Below, piece by piece: positions 26,146 through 36,700 of a DNA stretch of 64,000 nucleotides. Position numbers and translations under genes: made by a program. This DNA is from Grimontia celer (GTDB taxonomy: Bacteria; Pseudomonadota; Gammaproteobacteria; Enterobacterales; Vibrionaceae): assembly GCF_900055185.1 (NCBI RefSeq), contig NZ_FIZX01000004.1, positions 186,001 to 250,000 of the forward strand, read 5' to 3'. The notes under the pieces are model-generated. The model made no database searches and had not been told where the DNA came from. It saw nothing but the letters and a program-made list of their open reading frames with translations. Every line of letters begins with the position of its first letter. Positions within the stretch are counted from its first letter, which is position 1.

Positions 26146-27414
26146 TTAGAACGGCTGGTTAATCATCACACGAAAGATGCTTTCTTCCGAACCCATCGCC
26201 AGCTCTGAACGCACGACAATGCCTTCCACCTGAAAACGCACTGCAGCACCAGCGCTCCACTTCATGTCGGTGTGAAGCTCACCTAAATCATACTCATCTG
26301 CAACCCGGCCAACGTCACTGAACAGTACCCATTGCCACCATGGCACATCATACCAATTGAAAACTGGCAATTTACCAAGCGGTTGCCATTCTGGTATGAC
26401 GCGGTATTCAAGGCTATAACTGAGTGCTGAACGGTCTGCATATCGGCCAGATTGAAAGCTTCTCAGGCGATACAAACCACCTAAGCGGGCTGCAGCGAAT
26501 TCCGGTGGTCTACGATAGACTGAATCACCGCCTATCTCCGTCCTGTCATTCCAGCTTGGTGTATCAGATGTGTAGAGGTTAAACGCCAGCACCTGCTCAT
26601 TCGCAACCTCTTCCCACTCCCCGATATCCCAATACCAGCTTTGGCTAAGCTCCCACTTCCACCAACTTGCCCTGTCATCGGTTCCTGGGTCAAGCATGAC
26701 AATGAACTCGCTAAGACTGCCTTCTGTGGGGTTATTGTTGCTGTCGCGGTTATCCCACTTAAAATGGGTTTCGAGTCCCCACACTTCAGTCGCATCCGAG
26801 AATTCGCTTGGCGCATTCACGCCCTCTCCTTTCAACGTTCTCGCCTGATAGAAAGGGCGAAAGTCGATGGAAGAAACGCCGCTGTTCCATGGTACATTGC
26901 CGTTCACTTCACGCTTGGGGGAAAGCGCTGCACGAATGGGGCTATTTACCGCCTCACCGAAAGGTAGGATGTAGCGAAAGGAAAGATGATGCTGGGCATC
27001 GCGACTATCTGCAGTCAGACGGTCTTCATACGAAGAATTGTTGGACGCCGCGGCACCCAGATAGTAGTCAAACTGCTTGAAATCACCTTCATAGAATTGC
27101 CCACTTAGCAGCCAGCGGCTGTCAGCAGAGAGCATGTAGTTGTTGGCGGCTACAAACCCCATCCAGCTATCTTTTGAAGTACCAAGCCCGGCCGCAAATA
27201 AGGATGCCTGAGGCTGACCCGCACCTTTCCAAAGCCCAGCCATACCCGCGGAGAAGCCCATGGTTTCCGTTGAGAAGACAAACGGTACCACTTCAATATC
27301 CCACGAGTCAGGCTCAGGCTGACTTGATGCCAGAACGCCATCAGGAAAAAGCAAAACAGGCAAAGATAAGAAAGCCGTAACTTGGGTTACGGCTTTAGAA
27401 AAATTCAAATTCAA
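26146..27414 (-). CDS. Omp85/BamA-like outer-membrane barrel protein without POTRA domains
   Basis: A 422-residue protein with a signal peptide (to VLASS, about residue 31) and a strand-rich body ending in Phe (FRVMINQPF). The terminal third resembles the surface-antigen barrel of the Omp85 superfamily: GGDSVYRRPPEFAAARLGGLYRLRSFQSGRYADRSALSYSLEYR, spread over residues 290-334, then a DVGRVADEYDL strand and ...MKWSAGAAVRFQVEGIVVRSELAMG. The R-S-F loop region is comparable to the VRGF motif (here LRSF). No POTRA repeats precede the barrel. Function is unknown; similar short barrels are often annotated BamA/TamA family. It is monocistronic. Confidence 0.75.
   Translation of the reverse strand: MNLNFSKAVTQVTAFLSLPVLLFPDGVLASSQPEPDSWDIEVVPFVFSTETMGFSAGMAGLWKGAGQPQASLFAAGLGTSKDSWMGFVAANNYMLSADSRWLLSGQFYEGDFKQFDYYLGAAASNNSSYEDRLTADSRDAQHHLSFRYILPFGEAVNSPIRAALSPKREVNGNVPWNSGVSSIDFRPFYQARTLKGEGVNAPSEFSDATEVWGLETHFKWDNRDSNNNPTEGSLSEFIVMLDPGTDDRASWWKWELSQSWYWDIGEWEEVANEQVLAFNLYTSDTPSWNDRTEIGGDSVYRRPPEFAAARLGGLYRLRSFQSGRYADRSALSYSLEYRVIPEWQPLGKLPVFNWYDVPWWQWVLFSDVGRVADEYDLGELHTDMKWSAGAAVRFQVEGIVVRSELAMGSEESIFRVMINQPF
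27371..27396 (-). repeat. Perfect hairpin at the start of the barrel coding sequence
   Basis: AAAGCCGTAAC (27371-27381) and its exact inverse (27386-27396) with a four-base loop, about codons 6-15 of the barrel gene. It is coding (K-A-V-T-Q-V-T-A-F). A stable 11-bp stem so near the start codon could slow translation or early elongation. Confidence 0.6.
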
Positions 27415-27448
27415 AACGTTTTACAACTTACGTTTGGGTCTATTGACC

Positions 27449-28525
27449 CTAGGTATAAATCAGGTCAACACGGGATGTGAGATTGGTGACAAGCTCATAA
27501 CCAATGGTGCCTACATGACGGGCAATTTCTTCCACCGGGAGATCATCTCCCCACAGAATCACTTCATCACCCACGCGGTCAGTAGCATCTGGGCCCAAAT
27601 CAATGGTGATCATGTCCATTGATACTCGTCCCGACAAGGGTACACGTCTGCCGTTGATCATCACTGGTGTGCCATCAGGCGCAACGCGGGGATAACCATC
27701 GCCGTAGCCAATGGCTACCACACCGATTTTGGTATCACGATCTGTCATCCAGCGTCCGCCGTAACCCACCGTCTCGCCTTTTTTAGCTTCACGCACAGCG
27801 ATAAGGCTGGAAGTCATTGTCATGGCTGGCTTGAGACCGAAATCCTTTCCACAGCGCTCCACCATCGGCGAAATACCGTAGAGGCTGATTCCAGGGCGAA
27901 CATAATCAAAATGGCTGGTTGGCCAAATTAAACTACCGGAAGATGCCGCCAAGGATCTGTAACCTGGCTGGCCAGCGGTCAGTTCTTCAAACAGCGCAAT
28001 TTGCTGCTCCGTGACTGGCTTTTCCGGTTCATCCGCACAGCCGAAATGGCTCATAAAGTTGAGCGGTTTAGCGACGTTTGGACAAGCATTCAGCCGCTCA
28101 ATAAACTCGGCAACATATTCCGGACGCACACCCAAACGATGCATGCCGGTATCGATTTTCAGCCAAACATGGAGTGGATGTTCCAGGTTGGCTTTTTCCA
28201 GCGCTTCCAGTTGCTCAATACAATGAACCGCCGTTTGCAGATTCTGTGCTTCGAGCGTTGGCAAATCCGCCGAGGAATAAAAACCTTCGAGCAGCAGGAT
28301 AGGTTTTACAATCCCGCCAGCGCGAAGGCTCACCGCCTCTTCAAGGCGGGCAACGCCGAGGCCATCGGCCTGAGAAGAAAGTGCCTTTGCCACGGGCAGA
28401 AGGCCATGTCCGTATCCATTAGCTTTAATCGCCGCCCAAGTTCGACTGTTCGGCGCCATGGCGCGGATAATGTCGATATTGTGGTTTAGGGCAGCCGTTT
28501 TGATGATTGCTGTCGCCGCTTTCAT
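27449..28525 (-). CDS. alr: Alanine racemase, biosynthetic
   Basis: A 358-residue PLP enzyme making D-alanine for peptidoglycan. The PLP lysine is Lys34 in [11 protein letters not shown], and the second catalytic Tyr lies in [10 protein letters not shown]. Further motifs are [12 protein letters not shown] and [12 protein letters not shown], with the C-terminal MDMITIDLG. Length is normal. It follows dnaB on the same strand with a 31-base gap, the order seen in E. coli and Vibrio. Confidence 0.97.
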   Translation of the reverse strand: MKAATAIIKTAALNHNIDIIRAMAPNSRTWAAIKANGYGHGLLPVAKALSSQADGLGVARLEEAVSLRAGGIVKPILLLEGFYSSADLPTLEAQNLQTAVHCIEQLEALEKANLEHPLHVWLKIDTGMHRLGVRPEYVAEFIERLNACPNVAKPLNFMSHFGCADEPEKPVTEQQIALFEELTAGQPGYRSLAASSGSLIWPTSHFDYVRPGISLYGISPMVERCGKDFGLKPAMTMTSSLIAVREAKKGETVGYGGRWMTDRDTKIGVVAIGYGDGYPRVAPDGTPVMINGRRVPLSGRVSMDMITIDLGPDATDRVGDEVILWGDDLPVEEIARHVGTIGYELVTNLTSRVDLIYT

Positions 28526-28556
28526 AACACCTCGCGGTTAATTCTCAACAAGCCAT

Positions 28557-29966
28557 TTATTCTTCGTCAAACGCTGGGCCAGCATAGTTATCAAAGCGTG
28601 AGAACTGACCCTGGAAGGTCAGGCGCACGCTACCGATAGGACCGTTACGCTGTTTACCGAGGATAATTTCTGCAATGCCTTTGAGCGGACTTTCCGGGTT
28701 GTACACCTCATCACGGTAAATAAACATGATAAGGTCCGCATCCTGCTCGATTGCGCCCGATTCACGCAAGTCGGAGTTAACAGGGCGTTTGTCTGCACGT
28801 TGTTCCAGCGAGCGGTTAAGCTGCGACAGGGCGACAACAGGCACGTTCAATTCTTTTGCCAGCGCTTTGAGCGAGCGGCTGATCTCGGCAATCTCAAGGG
28901 TACGGTTGTCCTGAAGGCCAGGAACACGCATCAGCTGAAGGTAGTCGACCATGATCATCGACAGGCCACCGTGTTCACGCGCTACACGGCGCGCACGCGA
29001 ACGTACTTCCGTCGGTGTCAGGCCTGAGCTGTCATCGATATACATGTTCTTCTTCTGCATCAGAATACCCATGGTCGATGAAATACGAGCCCAGTCTTCA
29101 TCATCCAACTGACCAGTACGAATTTTAGTCTGATCAACGCGGGAAAGTGACGCGAGCATACGCATCATCAGCTGTTCGGCGGGCATCTCGAGCGAGAAAA
29201 TCAGTACCGGCTTTTCCTGATCCATCGCGGCGTTTTCACACAGGTTCATCGCAAAGGTGGTTTTACCCATGGATGGACGCGCCGCCACGATAATAAGGTC
29301 AGAGCCTTGCAGACCTGCAGTTTTCTTGTTGAGGTCAGCGAAGCCGGTCGATACACCAGTCACACCATCTTGCGGTGATTTGAACAGGATTTCGATACGC
29401 TCAAGGGTTTTCGACAGAACATTGTCGATGTTCTGTGGACCTTCGTTTTCCGTGGTACGCGATTCGGCAATGGCGAAAACCTTGCTTTCCGCCATATCGA
29501 GTAAGTCTTCAGAAGTACGACCTTCTGGGTCATAACCTGCATCAGCGATTTCGTTTGCGACGCTGATAAGATTACGCACCATGGCACGTTCGCGGACGAT
29601 ATCCGCATAGGCCACGATGTTCGCCGCACTTGGGGTGTTTTTCGCAAGTTCTGCAAGGTAAGCAAAACCGCCCACATCTTCTAGCTGGCTGTGTTTTTCA
29701 AGGTTCTCAGAGAGAGTGATCAGGTCAAGGGGCAGACCAGCATCCAACAATTGCTTGGTGCTTTCAAAGATCAGCCGGTGAGGACGGCTGTAAAAGTCTG
29801 CAGCAACCACTTTTTCCGCCACGCTGTCCCAACGCTCATTGTCCAGCATCAGACCGCCCAGCACTGACTGCTCGGCTTCCAAAGAGTGCGGTGGCACTTT
29901 CAGGGCATCAACCTGACGGTCTTTGGGTTTGTTGGAATTAAATTGCTTGCTGCGTTGCTCTGCCAT
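28557..29966 (-). CDS. dnaB: Replicative DNA helicase DnaB
   Basis: A 469-residue hexameric helicase of the replication fork. The N-terminal domain (PPHSLEAEQSVLGGLMLDNERWD) is followed by the RecA-like ATPase with Walker A ARPSMGKTT, the DDSSGLTPTEVRSRARR segment and MIMVDYLQLM (Walker B). The C-terminus GQFSRFDNYAG is typical. No intein is present. It is cotranscribed with alr and divergent from the DUF481 gene. Confidence 0.98.
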   Translation of the reverse strand: MAEQRSKQFNSNKPKDRQVDALKVPPHSLEAEQSVLGGLMLDNERWDSVAEKVVAADFYSRPHRLIFESTKQLLDAGLPLDLITLSENLEKHSQLEDVGGFAYLAELAKNTPSAANIVAYADIVRERAMVRNLISVANEIADAGYDPEGRTSEDLLDMAESKVFAIAESRTTENEGPQNIDNVLSKTLERIEILFKSPQDGVTGVSTGFADLNKKTAGLQGSDLIIVAARPSMGKTTFAMNLCENAAMDQEKPVLIFSLEMPAEQLMMRMLASLSRVDQTKIRTGQLDDEDWARISSTMGILMQKKNMYIDDSSGLTPTEVRSRARRVAREHGGLSMIMVDYLQLMRVPGLQDNRTLEIAEISRSLKALAKELNVPVVALSQLNRSLEQRADKRPVNSDLRESGAIEQDADLIMFIYRDEVYNPESPLKGIAEIILGKQRNGPIGSVRLTFQGQFSRFDNYAGPAFDEE

Positions 29967-30142
29967 ATCACTTATTACCTTGTCGATTCGACCGACATTA
30001 TACCCAGAACGTCTGGCGAATAACTATCGCTAGCCGCTTTGGAGCGACCACGACTTTTTTACCTGCCAATTTAACGTGTTGCTGACGAAATGCAGGAGGA
30101 TTCATATAGAATGTGGCTCCTCATGTTGTAATGGTAACCTAA

Positions 30143-30886
30143 ATGGCGTCGTCGCTACTGAAACCGTCTCTGTTTTGTCTGGTGGCACTCCCTCTTTGTG
30201 CAAGCGCCAGTGTACCTGAACCATGGCAATCAGAAGTCGAGCTTGGGTTCCAAGCGCTATCCGGCAACTCCGACTCAATGACCATCAATAGCCGCCTCGG
30301 GGTTAACTACACCGAAGGTCCTTACCGACACACCTCAGAAGCAAAGTTCCTGCTGGTTGAAAAAGATGGCGAGGAAGACAAGCGCAAAAGCGAGTTCGAA
30401 AGTCAGGCTAACTACAAGTTTGACCCCAAGCGCTACGTGTGGGGAAACGTAAGCTTTCTTGATGATAAATACGGCCCGTATTATAAGGATCTTACCGTTG
30501 CGACTGGATTGGGCTATCAAGCGATTTGGCAGGAAGATTTATCACTCTTGCTGGAAATTGGCCCCGGTTACCGTTACCAATCCCCAAATCTGGATGAACT
30601 GGATGACGATGACCTCATCTTACCTTATGACGTGGAAGAGGCGATTTTGCGTGGTCAGGCTGAGCTGTCCTGGCAAATGACCAAGACCGCCCTATTTGAA
30701 GGTCGAATTACGGCTATCAGTGGACCAAGCAACACCAGTTTTGAAGCGCGGGCATCGGTGTCCACCAGCCTCATCGACGATCTGGCGATCAAGCTTTCCA
30801 CCACCCAGAAATACATCAGTGAAGTCCCACCGGGTCTTGAGAACCTGGATTCAATCTTCACCGTGAATATGCTTTATAAGTTTTAG
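30143..30886 (+). CDS. DUF481 family outer-membrane protein (YdiY-like)
   Basis: A 247-residue protein with a signal peptide (to CASAS, about 22), then beta-rich sequence with alternating patterns (WQSEVELGFQALSGNSDSMTINSRLGVNYTEG) and a C-terminal Phe (TVNMLYKF). This matches the DUF481 family, predicted outer-membrane barrels related to E. coli YdiY. Function is unknown. It is transcribed away from dnaB and ends convergent with rplI over a shared terminator. Confidence 0.85.
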   Translation: MASSLLKPSLFCLVALPLCASASVPEPWQSEVELGFQALSGNSDSMTINSRLGVNYTEGPYRHTSEAKFLLVEKDGEEDKRKSEFESQANYKFDPKRYVWGNVSFLDDKYGPYYKDLTVATGLGYQAIWQEDLSLLLEIGPGYRYQSPNLDELDDDDLILPYDVEEAILRGQAELSWQMTKTALFEGRITAISGPSNTSFEARASVSTSLIDDLAIKLSTTQKYISEVPPGLENLDSIFTVNMLYKF

Positions 30887-30945
30887 ATACTGGGTACTGC
30901 AAGATTTTGGATGGTATCTAGAGACAAGCTCTTTGCCCTTTCCTA

Positions 30946-30973
30946 GGATCTGCTTTTTCCGCGAAGTAGATCC
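30946..30973. repeat. Inverted repeat downstream of the DUF481 gene
   Basis: Arms GGATCTGCTT (30946-30955) and AAGTAGATCC (30964-30973), paired except for one G-T wobble, with an eight-base loop. Nearby TTTCCTAG motifs recur at 30939 and 30989. It may be a degenerate palindromic repeat; copies elsewhere in the genome would tell. Confidence 0.35.
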
Positions 30974-31016
30974 GCTTTCACTTTTCCTAGCATCGCTTTC
31001 CCAAACTCCAGGCACA

Positions 31017-31044
31017 AAAAAACCGACCCTAAGGTCGGTTTTTT
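31017..31044. terminator. Bidirectional terminator between DUF481 and rplI
   Basis: Stem AAAAAACCGACC (31017-31028) with GGTCGGTTTTTT (31033-31044), loop CTAA. It closes both convergent transcription units. Confidence 0.9.
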
Positions 31045-31065
31045 CAAAGCGACGATGTGTCTGAA

Positions 31066-31515
31066 TTACTCAGCAACAACGTTCAGCTTAACAGTAGCGA
31101 ATACTTCAGAGTGCAGTTGCAGGCTGATTTCGTACTCACCAGTGTTACGCAGTGCACCTTCTGGCAGGCGAACTTCGCTCTTCGCTACAGCAACGCCAGC
31201 TGCAGTTACAGCGTCAGCGATGTCACGAGTACCGATAGAACCGAACAGTTTACCTTCGTCACCAGCTTTAGAAGCGATTTCTACCGCTTCCAGTGCTTCA
31301 ACTTGCTCAGCGCGCGCTTGTGCAGCTGCCAGAGCTTCAGCAACTTTAGCTTCCAGATCTGCACGACGAGCTTCGAAGTGCTCAACGTTAGATTTAGTTG
31401 CCATTACTGCCTTACCTTGTGGGATAAGGAAGTTACGTGCGTAACCAGACTTAACAGTTACCTGATCACCCAGACCACCCAGGTTAGCGATTTTATCAAG
31501 CAGAATAACTTGCAT
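31066..31515 (-). CDS. rplI: 50S ribosomal protein bL9
   Basis: A 149-residue large-subunit protein. The N-terminal [19 protein letters not shown] and [17 protein letters not shown] segments, the long connecting helix and the C-terminal domain ([15 protein letters not shown]) are all present. It is the last gene of rpsF-priB-rpsR-rplI and ends at a strong terminator. Confidence 0.98.
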   Translation of the reverse strand: MQVILLDKIANLGGLGDQVTVKSGYARNFLIPQGKAVMATKSNVEHFEARRADLEAKVAEALAAAQARAEQVEALEAVEIASKAGDEGKLFGSIGTRDIADAVTAAGVAVAKSEVRLPEGALRNTGEYEISLQLHSEVFATVKLNVVAE

Positions 31516-31548
31516 TATCTATTCCTCTATTAACTTGGACAGTGCCGA

Positions 31549-32098
<550 letters not shown>

Positions 32099-32104
32099 GT
32101 CAAA

Positions 32105-32491
32105 TTACTCAGCTGCTGCTTCGCCTTCAGATTGTGCTTCTGCACGCTCTTCGCGACGTGGTGCGCGCTCTTCTTTAGCCTTCATCATGATAGATGGCTC
32201 AGTGATAGCGCCTTTGGTACGCATGACCATGTTACGGATCACAGCGTCGTTGAAGCGGAACGCAGTTTCCAGCTCATCAACAACTGATTGCTCAGCTTCA
32301 ACGTTCATCAGAACGTAGTGTGCTTTGTGCAGTTTGTTGATTGGGTAAGCCAGTTGACGACGGCCCCAGTCTTCCAGACGGTGGATCTGACCACCTGACT
32401 CTTTGATAGAACCAGTGTAACGCTCGATCATGCCAGCAACTTGCTCGCTTTGATCAGGGTGCACCATGAATACGATTTCGTAATGACGCAT
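32105..32491 (-). CDS. rpsF: 30S ribosomal protein bS6
   Basis: A 128-residue protein with the [18 protein letters not shown] start, the [21 protein letters not shown] core and a charged tail ([22 protein letters not shown]), the part glutamylated by RimK in E. coli where it ends in EE. It heads the operon. A structured leader with a CCG loop upstream fits autoregulation by the bS6:bS18 complex. Confidence 0.98.
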   Translation of the reverse strand: MRHYEIVFMVHPDQSEQVAGMIERYTGSIKESGGQIHRLEDWGRRQLAYPINKLHKAHYVLMNVEAEQSVVDELETAFRFNDAVIRNMVMRTKGAITEPSIMMKAKEERAPRREERAEAQSEGEAAAE

Positions 32492-32515
32492 TGGTTGCTC
32501 CTTACGGATTATTCA

Positions 32516-32549
32516 GCTTCCACGCTTGGCCCGGTCGTCCAGCGGAAGC
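32516..32549 (-). promoter_or_regulatory. Putative bS6:bS18 leader element of rpsF
   Basis: In the rpsF leader the minus strand can form a stem of GCTTCC (32549-32544) with GGAAGC (32521-32516), enclosing further pairs and a loop that displays ACCGGG. A CCG in the loop or bulge of such a stem is the hallmark of the known leader bound by the S6:S18 dimer. The fold was drawn by eye only. Confidence 0.5.
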
Positions 32550-32622
32550 AAGGAACGAAAGTAAAAGACCGGGAATTTGGAGGCAGGATAGTACAGAATT
32601 GCGCCGCTAATAGCAACAAAAA

Positions 32623-32660
32623 GCACAACGCCCGGAGAAATAAATCACCGGGCGTTGCTT
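32623..32660 (-). terminator. Terminator after rlmB
   Basis: CAACGCCCGG (32626-32635) pairs with CCGGGCGTTG (32648-32657) around a 12-base A/T-rich loop. On the minus strand the stem ends in GTGCTTTTTGTT. It ends the rnr-rlmB message. Confidence 0.85.
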
Positions 32661-32688
32661 TGTGTGAAAACGGTCTGTTTTCTTGCAG

Positions 32689-33426
32689 TTATCCGCGGCG
32701 CTGGCGCACAGCTTCAAACAGGCAGATACCAGTCGCGACCGACACGTTCAGGCTCGACACGCTGCCCGCCATTGGAATACTGATAAGATCGTCACAAGTC
32801 TCGCGGGTCAGGCGGCGCATACCGTCACCTTCTGCGCCCATCACAATCGCCAGAGGTCCAGTCAGTTTCGCGTCATACACGTCATGGGTTGCTTCACCGG
32901 CAGTGCCGACAAACCACACACCTTTTTCCTGCAACGCACGCATGGTACGGGCTAGGTTGGTCACACGAACCAAGGGCACCACTTCTGCAGCGCCAACAGC
33001 CACTTTACGAGCCGTCGCGTTCAGTTGAGCAGATTTGTCTTTCGGCACAATCACCGCGCACACGCCTGCAGCATCCGCGTTACGCAGACACGCACCCAGG
33101 TTATGTGGGTCAGTCACCCCGTCCAACACCAATAGCAGAGGGCTCTCTTTGCCATCCAGAATGATGTCGAGGTCGTTTTCATTGTACTGGCGACCTGGCT
33201 TCACGCGGGCAATCAAGCCCTGATGAGAGGCACCTTTCGCTTTGTCATCCAGTGCTTTACGGCCCATTTCCTGCAGAGTGATACCTAGGCGGGTCAACTC
33301 ATTCAATACAGGCAATACACGATCATCCTGACGGCCTTTCAGCACGAAGACTTCGATGAAGCGGGACGGATCAGACTCCAGTACGGCTTTAACGGCGTGG
33401 ATGCCGTAAATCATTTCATTGCTCAT
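32689..33426 (-). CDS. rlmB: 23S rRNA 2'-O-methyltransferase RlmB (G2251)
   Basis: A 245-residue SpoU-family methyltransferase. The N-terminal substrate-binding domain starts [16 protein letters not shown]. The knotted catalytic domain carries [35 protein letters not shown] and the final [23 protein letters not shown]. It starts three bases after the rnr stop, the usual order. Confidence 0.97.
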   Translation of the reverse strand: MSNEMIYGIHAVKAVLESDPSRFIEVFVLKGRQDDRVLPVLNELTRLGITLQEMGRKALDDKAKGASHQGLIARVKPGRQYNENDLDIILDGKESPLLLVLDGVTDPHNLGACLRNADAAGVCAVIVPKDKSAQLNATARKVAVGAAEVVPLVRVTNLARTMRALQEKGVWFVGTAGEATHDVYDAKLTGPLAIVMGAEGDGMRRLTRETCDDLISIPMAGSVSSLNVSVATGICLFEAVRQRRG

Positions 33427-33429
33427 GGA

Positions 33430-35946
33430 TTACTTCTTATTCTTGCCTGCTCTGGCTGGTTTGCCTTTCTGCGCCTTTTTCTTGCGCACCTTCTCTGCCT
33501 TGGTTTTCTTCTTCGCCGGGTTTTCGCTTTTGCCGCCGCGCTTTCCTGCCGAAGCTTTATCGCCACGCTTTCCGGACGGGGCTTTATCACCCTCACCTTT
33601 TGGAATTGCGCCACGCTTCAACTGTTGGCGAACAGACATACGCTCTTGACGGGCTTCAGGATTTTTCCCTGACTCGGCGCGGCCTTTCTTGGCTTTATTG
33701 CGGGCAGTTTTACCTGCTCCACGCGCTTTACGGGTTGTTCCGTCCAGCTCGAAATCGATCATCCTTTCATCAAGGTTGACGGATAATACTTTGACCGTGA
33801 CCTGATCGCCAAGTCGGAAAATACGACCAGAGCTCTCACCCACCAGTTTTTGACCCACCATGTCGTAGTTGTAATAGTCGTTGTCAAGGTTCGAGATATG
33901 CACCAATCCATCAATGTGCAGCTCTTTCAAGCGTACAAAGAAACCGAAACCAGTGACATTGGCAATAGTGCCTTCCATGACTTCGCCAACGTGATCCTGC
34001 ATGTATTCGCATTTGAGCCAGTCAGATACATCACGGGTTGCGTCATCCGCACGGCGTTCTGTCATCGAGCACTGCTCGCCCATCACGTCCATATCATCAA
34101 AGGAGTAGTGATAACCGCCGGTTGGTGTCCAACGGTCTTTGTTTCGACCTTCTTCTTTGGCAATCAGATATTTGATCGCACGGTGAAGCAGCAAATCCGG
34201 ATAACGGCGGATTGGTGAAGTAAAGTGCGCATACTGCTTGAGTGCCAGACCAAAGTGACCAGAGTTATCAGCCTGATATACCGCCTGCTTCATGGACCGC
34301 AGCAGCATGGTTTGGATAAGTTCCTGATCTGGACGGCCAGCAATCAAATGCGCCAGTTTGGCGTAATCGGTTGGAGACGGCTCTAAGCCACCTTCAAGTG
34401 CCAGACCCATTTCGCTCAAGAAGTCTTTAAAACCTGTGAGACGCTCCTCGCCCGGCGCTTCGTGCACACGGTACAGTGCTGGCTCTTTGGCTTTCTCAAC
34501 AAAACGCGCTGATGCAATGTTGGCCAGAATCATACATTCTTCGATGATCTTGTGGGCGTCGTTACGCTCAACCGGCACAATGCGCTCAATCTTACGCATG
34601 GCATTGAAGATGAATTTGGTCTCAACAGTTTCGAACTCAATCGCACCGCGCTGCTCACGTGATGCCTTCAGCGCTTTGTACATGCGATTCAGTTCTTCAA
34701 GGTGCGGAACCAGCGGCGCGTAGCGCTCGCGAAGTTCTTCATCACCATCAAGCATCGCGGCGACTTTGGTGTAAGTCAGGCGCGCATGTGAGTTCATCAC
34801 CGCTTCGTAGTGTCTGAAGCCAGAAAGCTTACCCGCTTCTGAAATGGTCATTTCACACACCATACACAAGCGGTCTACCTGTGGGTTCAGTGAGCAAAGG
34901 CCATTGGAAAGCACCTCCGGCAACATTGGTATTACCTGCGACGGGAAGTACACTGAGTTACCGCGGTTCACTGCTTCTTTGTCCAACGCCGAGTCTGGAC
35001 GTACGTAGTAGCTCACGTCCGCAATCGCGACCCAAAGGCGCCATCCGCCAGATTTTTTCTTCTCACAGAATACGGCGTCATCGAAGTCACGGGCATCTTC
35101 ACCGTCAATGGTGACCAGCGGCAAGTCACGCAGGTCAACACGACCTTTTTTCGCGTCTTCCGGTACTTGCTCGGTGAAGCTCTTGATTTGTTTTTCGACG
35201 TCTTGCGGCCACTCGTGCGGAATGTTGTGTGTACGCACGGCAATTTCGATTTCCATGCCTGGCGCCATGTTTTCGCCCAGCACTTCAACCACACGGCCAA
35301 CCGGGTTGTGCTGACGGGTTGGACGCTGGAAGATTTCCACCACCACAACGTTACCCATACGTGCGCCTTTACGCTCTTCTTGCGGGATCACGATGTCTTG
35401 GCTGAGACGCGAGTCATCCGGCACCACAAAGCCCATGCCGTTTTCGACAAAATAGCGGCCAACAATCTGGCCTTTTCGCTCTTCCAGCACACGAACCACG
35501 CGGGCTTCTTTACGGCCGCGTTTATCCGTTCCTGCTGGCTGAGCAAGAATGAAATCACCATGCATCACCTGCTTCATCTGGTGATGTGGCAGCAGCCAGT
35601 CTTCACGGTTGCCTTTGCCTTCGGGGCGCAAGAAACCGAAACCGTCGCGGTGACCAATCACGGTGCCTTTGACGAGGTCCAGGCGCTCAGGCAGTGCATA
35701 GCACTGACGGCGGGTAAAAATGAGCTGGCCATCACGCTCCATGGCACGGAGTCGGCGGCGCAAGCCTTCGTATTCTTCGTCGCTGCGCAAACCCAGTACT
35801 TCGAAAAGCTGGTCGCGGCTTACCGGAGTGGTAAAACCTTTAATCACCTCGAGGAGGTGCTCTCGGCTCGGCACAGGATTGTCGTATTTTTCTGCTTCAC
35901 GACCCAAATAAGGGTCGTTGCTGTGTAGGTGTTTGTCCTGAGACAT
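33430..35946 (-). CDS. rnr: Ribonuclease R
   Basis: An 838-residue 3'-5' exoribonuclease able to degrade structured RNA. Domains in order are a winged helix (about 22-90), two cold-shock domains, the RNB catalytic domain with the metal-binding aspartates in [15 protein letters not shown] (near 278-292), the S1 domain (about 645-728), and a Lys/Arg-rich tail of about 110 residues. The basic tail is longer than needed for catalysis and typical of gammaproteobacterial RNase R. It forms an operon with rlmB. Confidence 0.97.
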   Translation of the reverse strand: MSQDKHLHSNDPYLGREAEKYDNPVPSREHLLEVIKGFTTPVSRDQLFEVLGLRSDEEYEGLRRRLRAMERDGQLIFTRRQCYALPERLDLVKGTVIGHRDGFGFLRPEGKGNREDWLLPHHQMKQVMHGDFILAQPAGTDKRGRKEARVVRVLEERKGQIVGRYFVENGMGFVVPDDSRLSQDIVIPQEERKGARMGNVVVVEIFQRPTRQHNPVGRVVEVLGENMAPGMEIEIAVRTHNIPHEWPQDVEKQIKSFTEQVPEDAKKGRVDLRDLPLVTIDGEDARDFDDAVFCEKKKSGGWRLWVAIADVSYYVRPDSALDKEAVNRGNSVYFPSQVIPMLPEVLSNGLCSLNPQVDRLCMVCEMTISEAGKLSGFRHYEAVMNSHARLTYTKVAAMLDGDEELRERYAPLVPHLEELNRMYKALKASREQRGAIEFETVETKFIFNAMRKIERIVPVERNDAHKIIEECMILANIASARFVEKAKEPALYRVHEAPGEERLTGFKDFLSEMGLALEGGLEPSPTDYAKLAHLIAGRPDQELIQTMLLRSMKQAVYQADNSGHFGLALKQYAHFTSPIRRYPDLLLHRAIKYLIAKEEGRNKDRWTPTGGYHYSFDDMDVMGEQCSMTERRADDATRDVSDWLKCEYMQDHVGEVMEGTIANVTGFGFFVRLKELHIDGLVHISNLDNDYYNYDMVGQKLVGESSGRIFRLGDQVTVKVLSVNLDERMIDFELDGTTRKARGAGKTARNKAKKGRAESGKNPEARQERMSVRQQLKRGAIPKGEGDKAPSGKRGDKASAGKRGGKSENPAKKKTKAEKVRKKKAQKGKPARAGKNKK

Positions 35947-36059
35947 ATAAAATTCCCATTAGCGACATGTGTTACTCAGTATATCGCTTTGAATAAAAGA
36001 AATTGGGCACCCGCAAGAAATACCGACAAAAACTGGCAGTTCGTCTCAAACGATGAGAA

Positions 36060-36494
36060 TCAGAGCGGGCGCGCTGGGATAAGAAGGTGCTGCAGGTCAT
36101 TATTACCTGACACCAAATCATGAAGTGTGTAATTGTCCATCTCGTTAAGAAAAGCTTCCAAGGCTTTAGCAAGGGCACCTTTCAGACGACAAGCTGACGT
36201 AATGTGGCAATTTGGCTGCTCACAATTAACAAGTTGTAAAGGTTCGAGAGCACGGATCACTTCGCCGACAACAATGCTCTTTGCAGGTTTACCTAACCGG
36301 ATCCCGCCGTTCTTTCCCCGAACAGCTTCCACAAGTCCTATCTGACTCATACGGTGAACAATTTTCACCATATGGTTACGGGACACCCCATATTTTTCGG
36401 TGACCACAGTAATGCTCGTCAACTCTCCTTCTGGGAGGGTAGCCAGATATATCAGTGCCCGAAGGCCATAGTCGGTAAAACTGGTTAATTGCAC
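36060..36494 (-). CDS. nsrR: Nitric-oxide-sensing repressor NsrR
   Basis: A 144-residue Rrf2-family repressor with an iron-sulfur cluster that reacts with NO. The three ligand cysteines are in [13 protein letters not shown] (C-x4-C-x5-C). The DNA-binding part includes [17 protein letters not shown] and [20 protein letters not shown] chose a GTG start at 36494, giving the canonical (M)QLTSFTDYG beginning, with AAGGAG upstream; the frame is open further to 36545 without homology. It is divergent from hmp, whose control region holds two NsrR-type sites. In E. coli it heads the rnr-rlmB operon, and the same order is kept here. Confidence 0.95.
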   Translation of the reverse strand: MQLTSFTDYGLRALIYLATLPEGELTSITVVTEKYGVSRNHMVKIVHRMSQIGLVEAVRGKNGGIRLGKPAKSIVVGEVIRALEPLQLVNCEQPNCHITSACRLKGALAKALEAFLNEMDNYTLHDLVSGNNDLQHLLIPARPL

Positions 36495-36628
36495 GTTATC
36501 AACTCTCCTTGCACACAGTGTACTTTGAAAGTAAAAAGCGCGCACTCTCTGATTTTTCTTTACTTCTCAGTAACCAAACTGCTCAGTTTTAAATCATCAT
36601 ACCTTTTAATCCATTTTTTGTTGATTTA

Positions 36629-36651
36629 AACATTCATTTTAGATACAACTT
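36629..36651. promoter_or_regulatory. NsrR operator 1 upstream of hmp
   Basis: AACATTCATTT-T-AGATACAACTT fits the 11-1-11 NsrR consensus (AAGATGCATTT-N-AAATGCATCTT) in about 17 of 22 positions by my count. It lies 50-72 bases before hmp and two bases from operator 2. Confidence 0.6.
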
Positions 36652-36653
36652 TA

Positions 36654-36676
36654 AACATGCATTTAAGATGAATCTT
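36654..36676. promoter_or_regulatory. NsrR operator 2 upstream of hmp
   Basis: AACATGCATTT-A-AGATGAATCTT matches the 11-1-11 NsrR consensus in about 19 of 22 positions. It lies 24-46 bases before the hmp start, in position to block the promoter. Together with operator 1 it predicts NO-dependent derepression of hmp by the divergent NsrR. Confidence 0.85.
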
Positions 36677-36700
36677 TAAAAACATAAGAAGGTAAACTTC

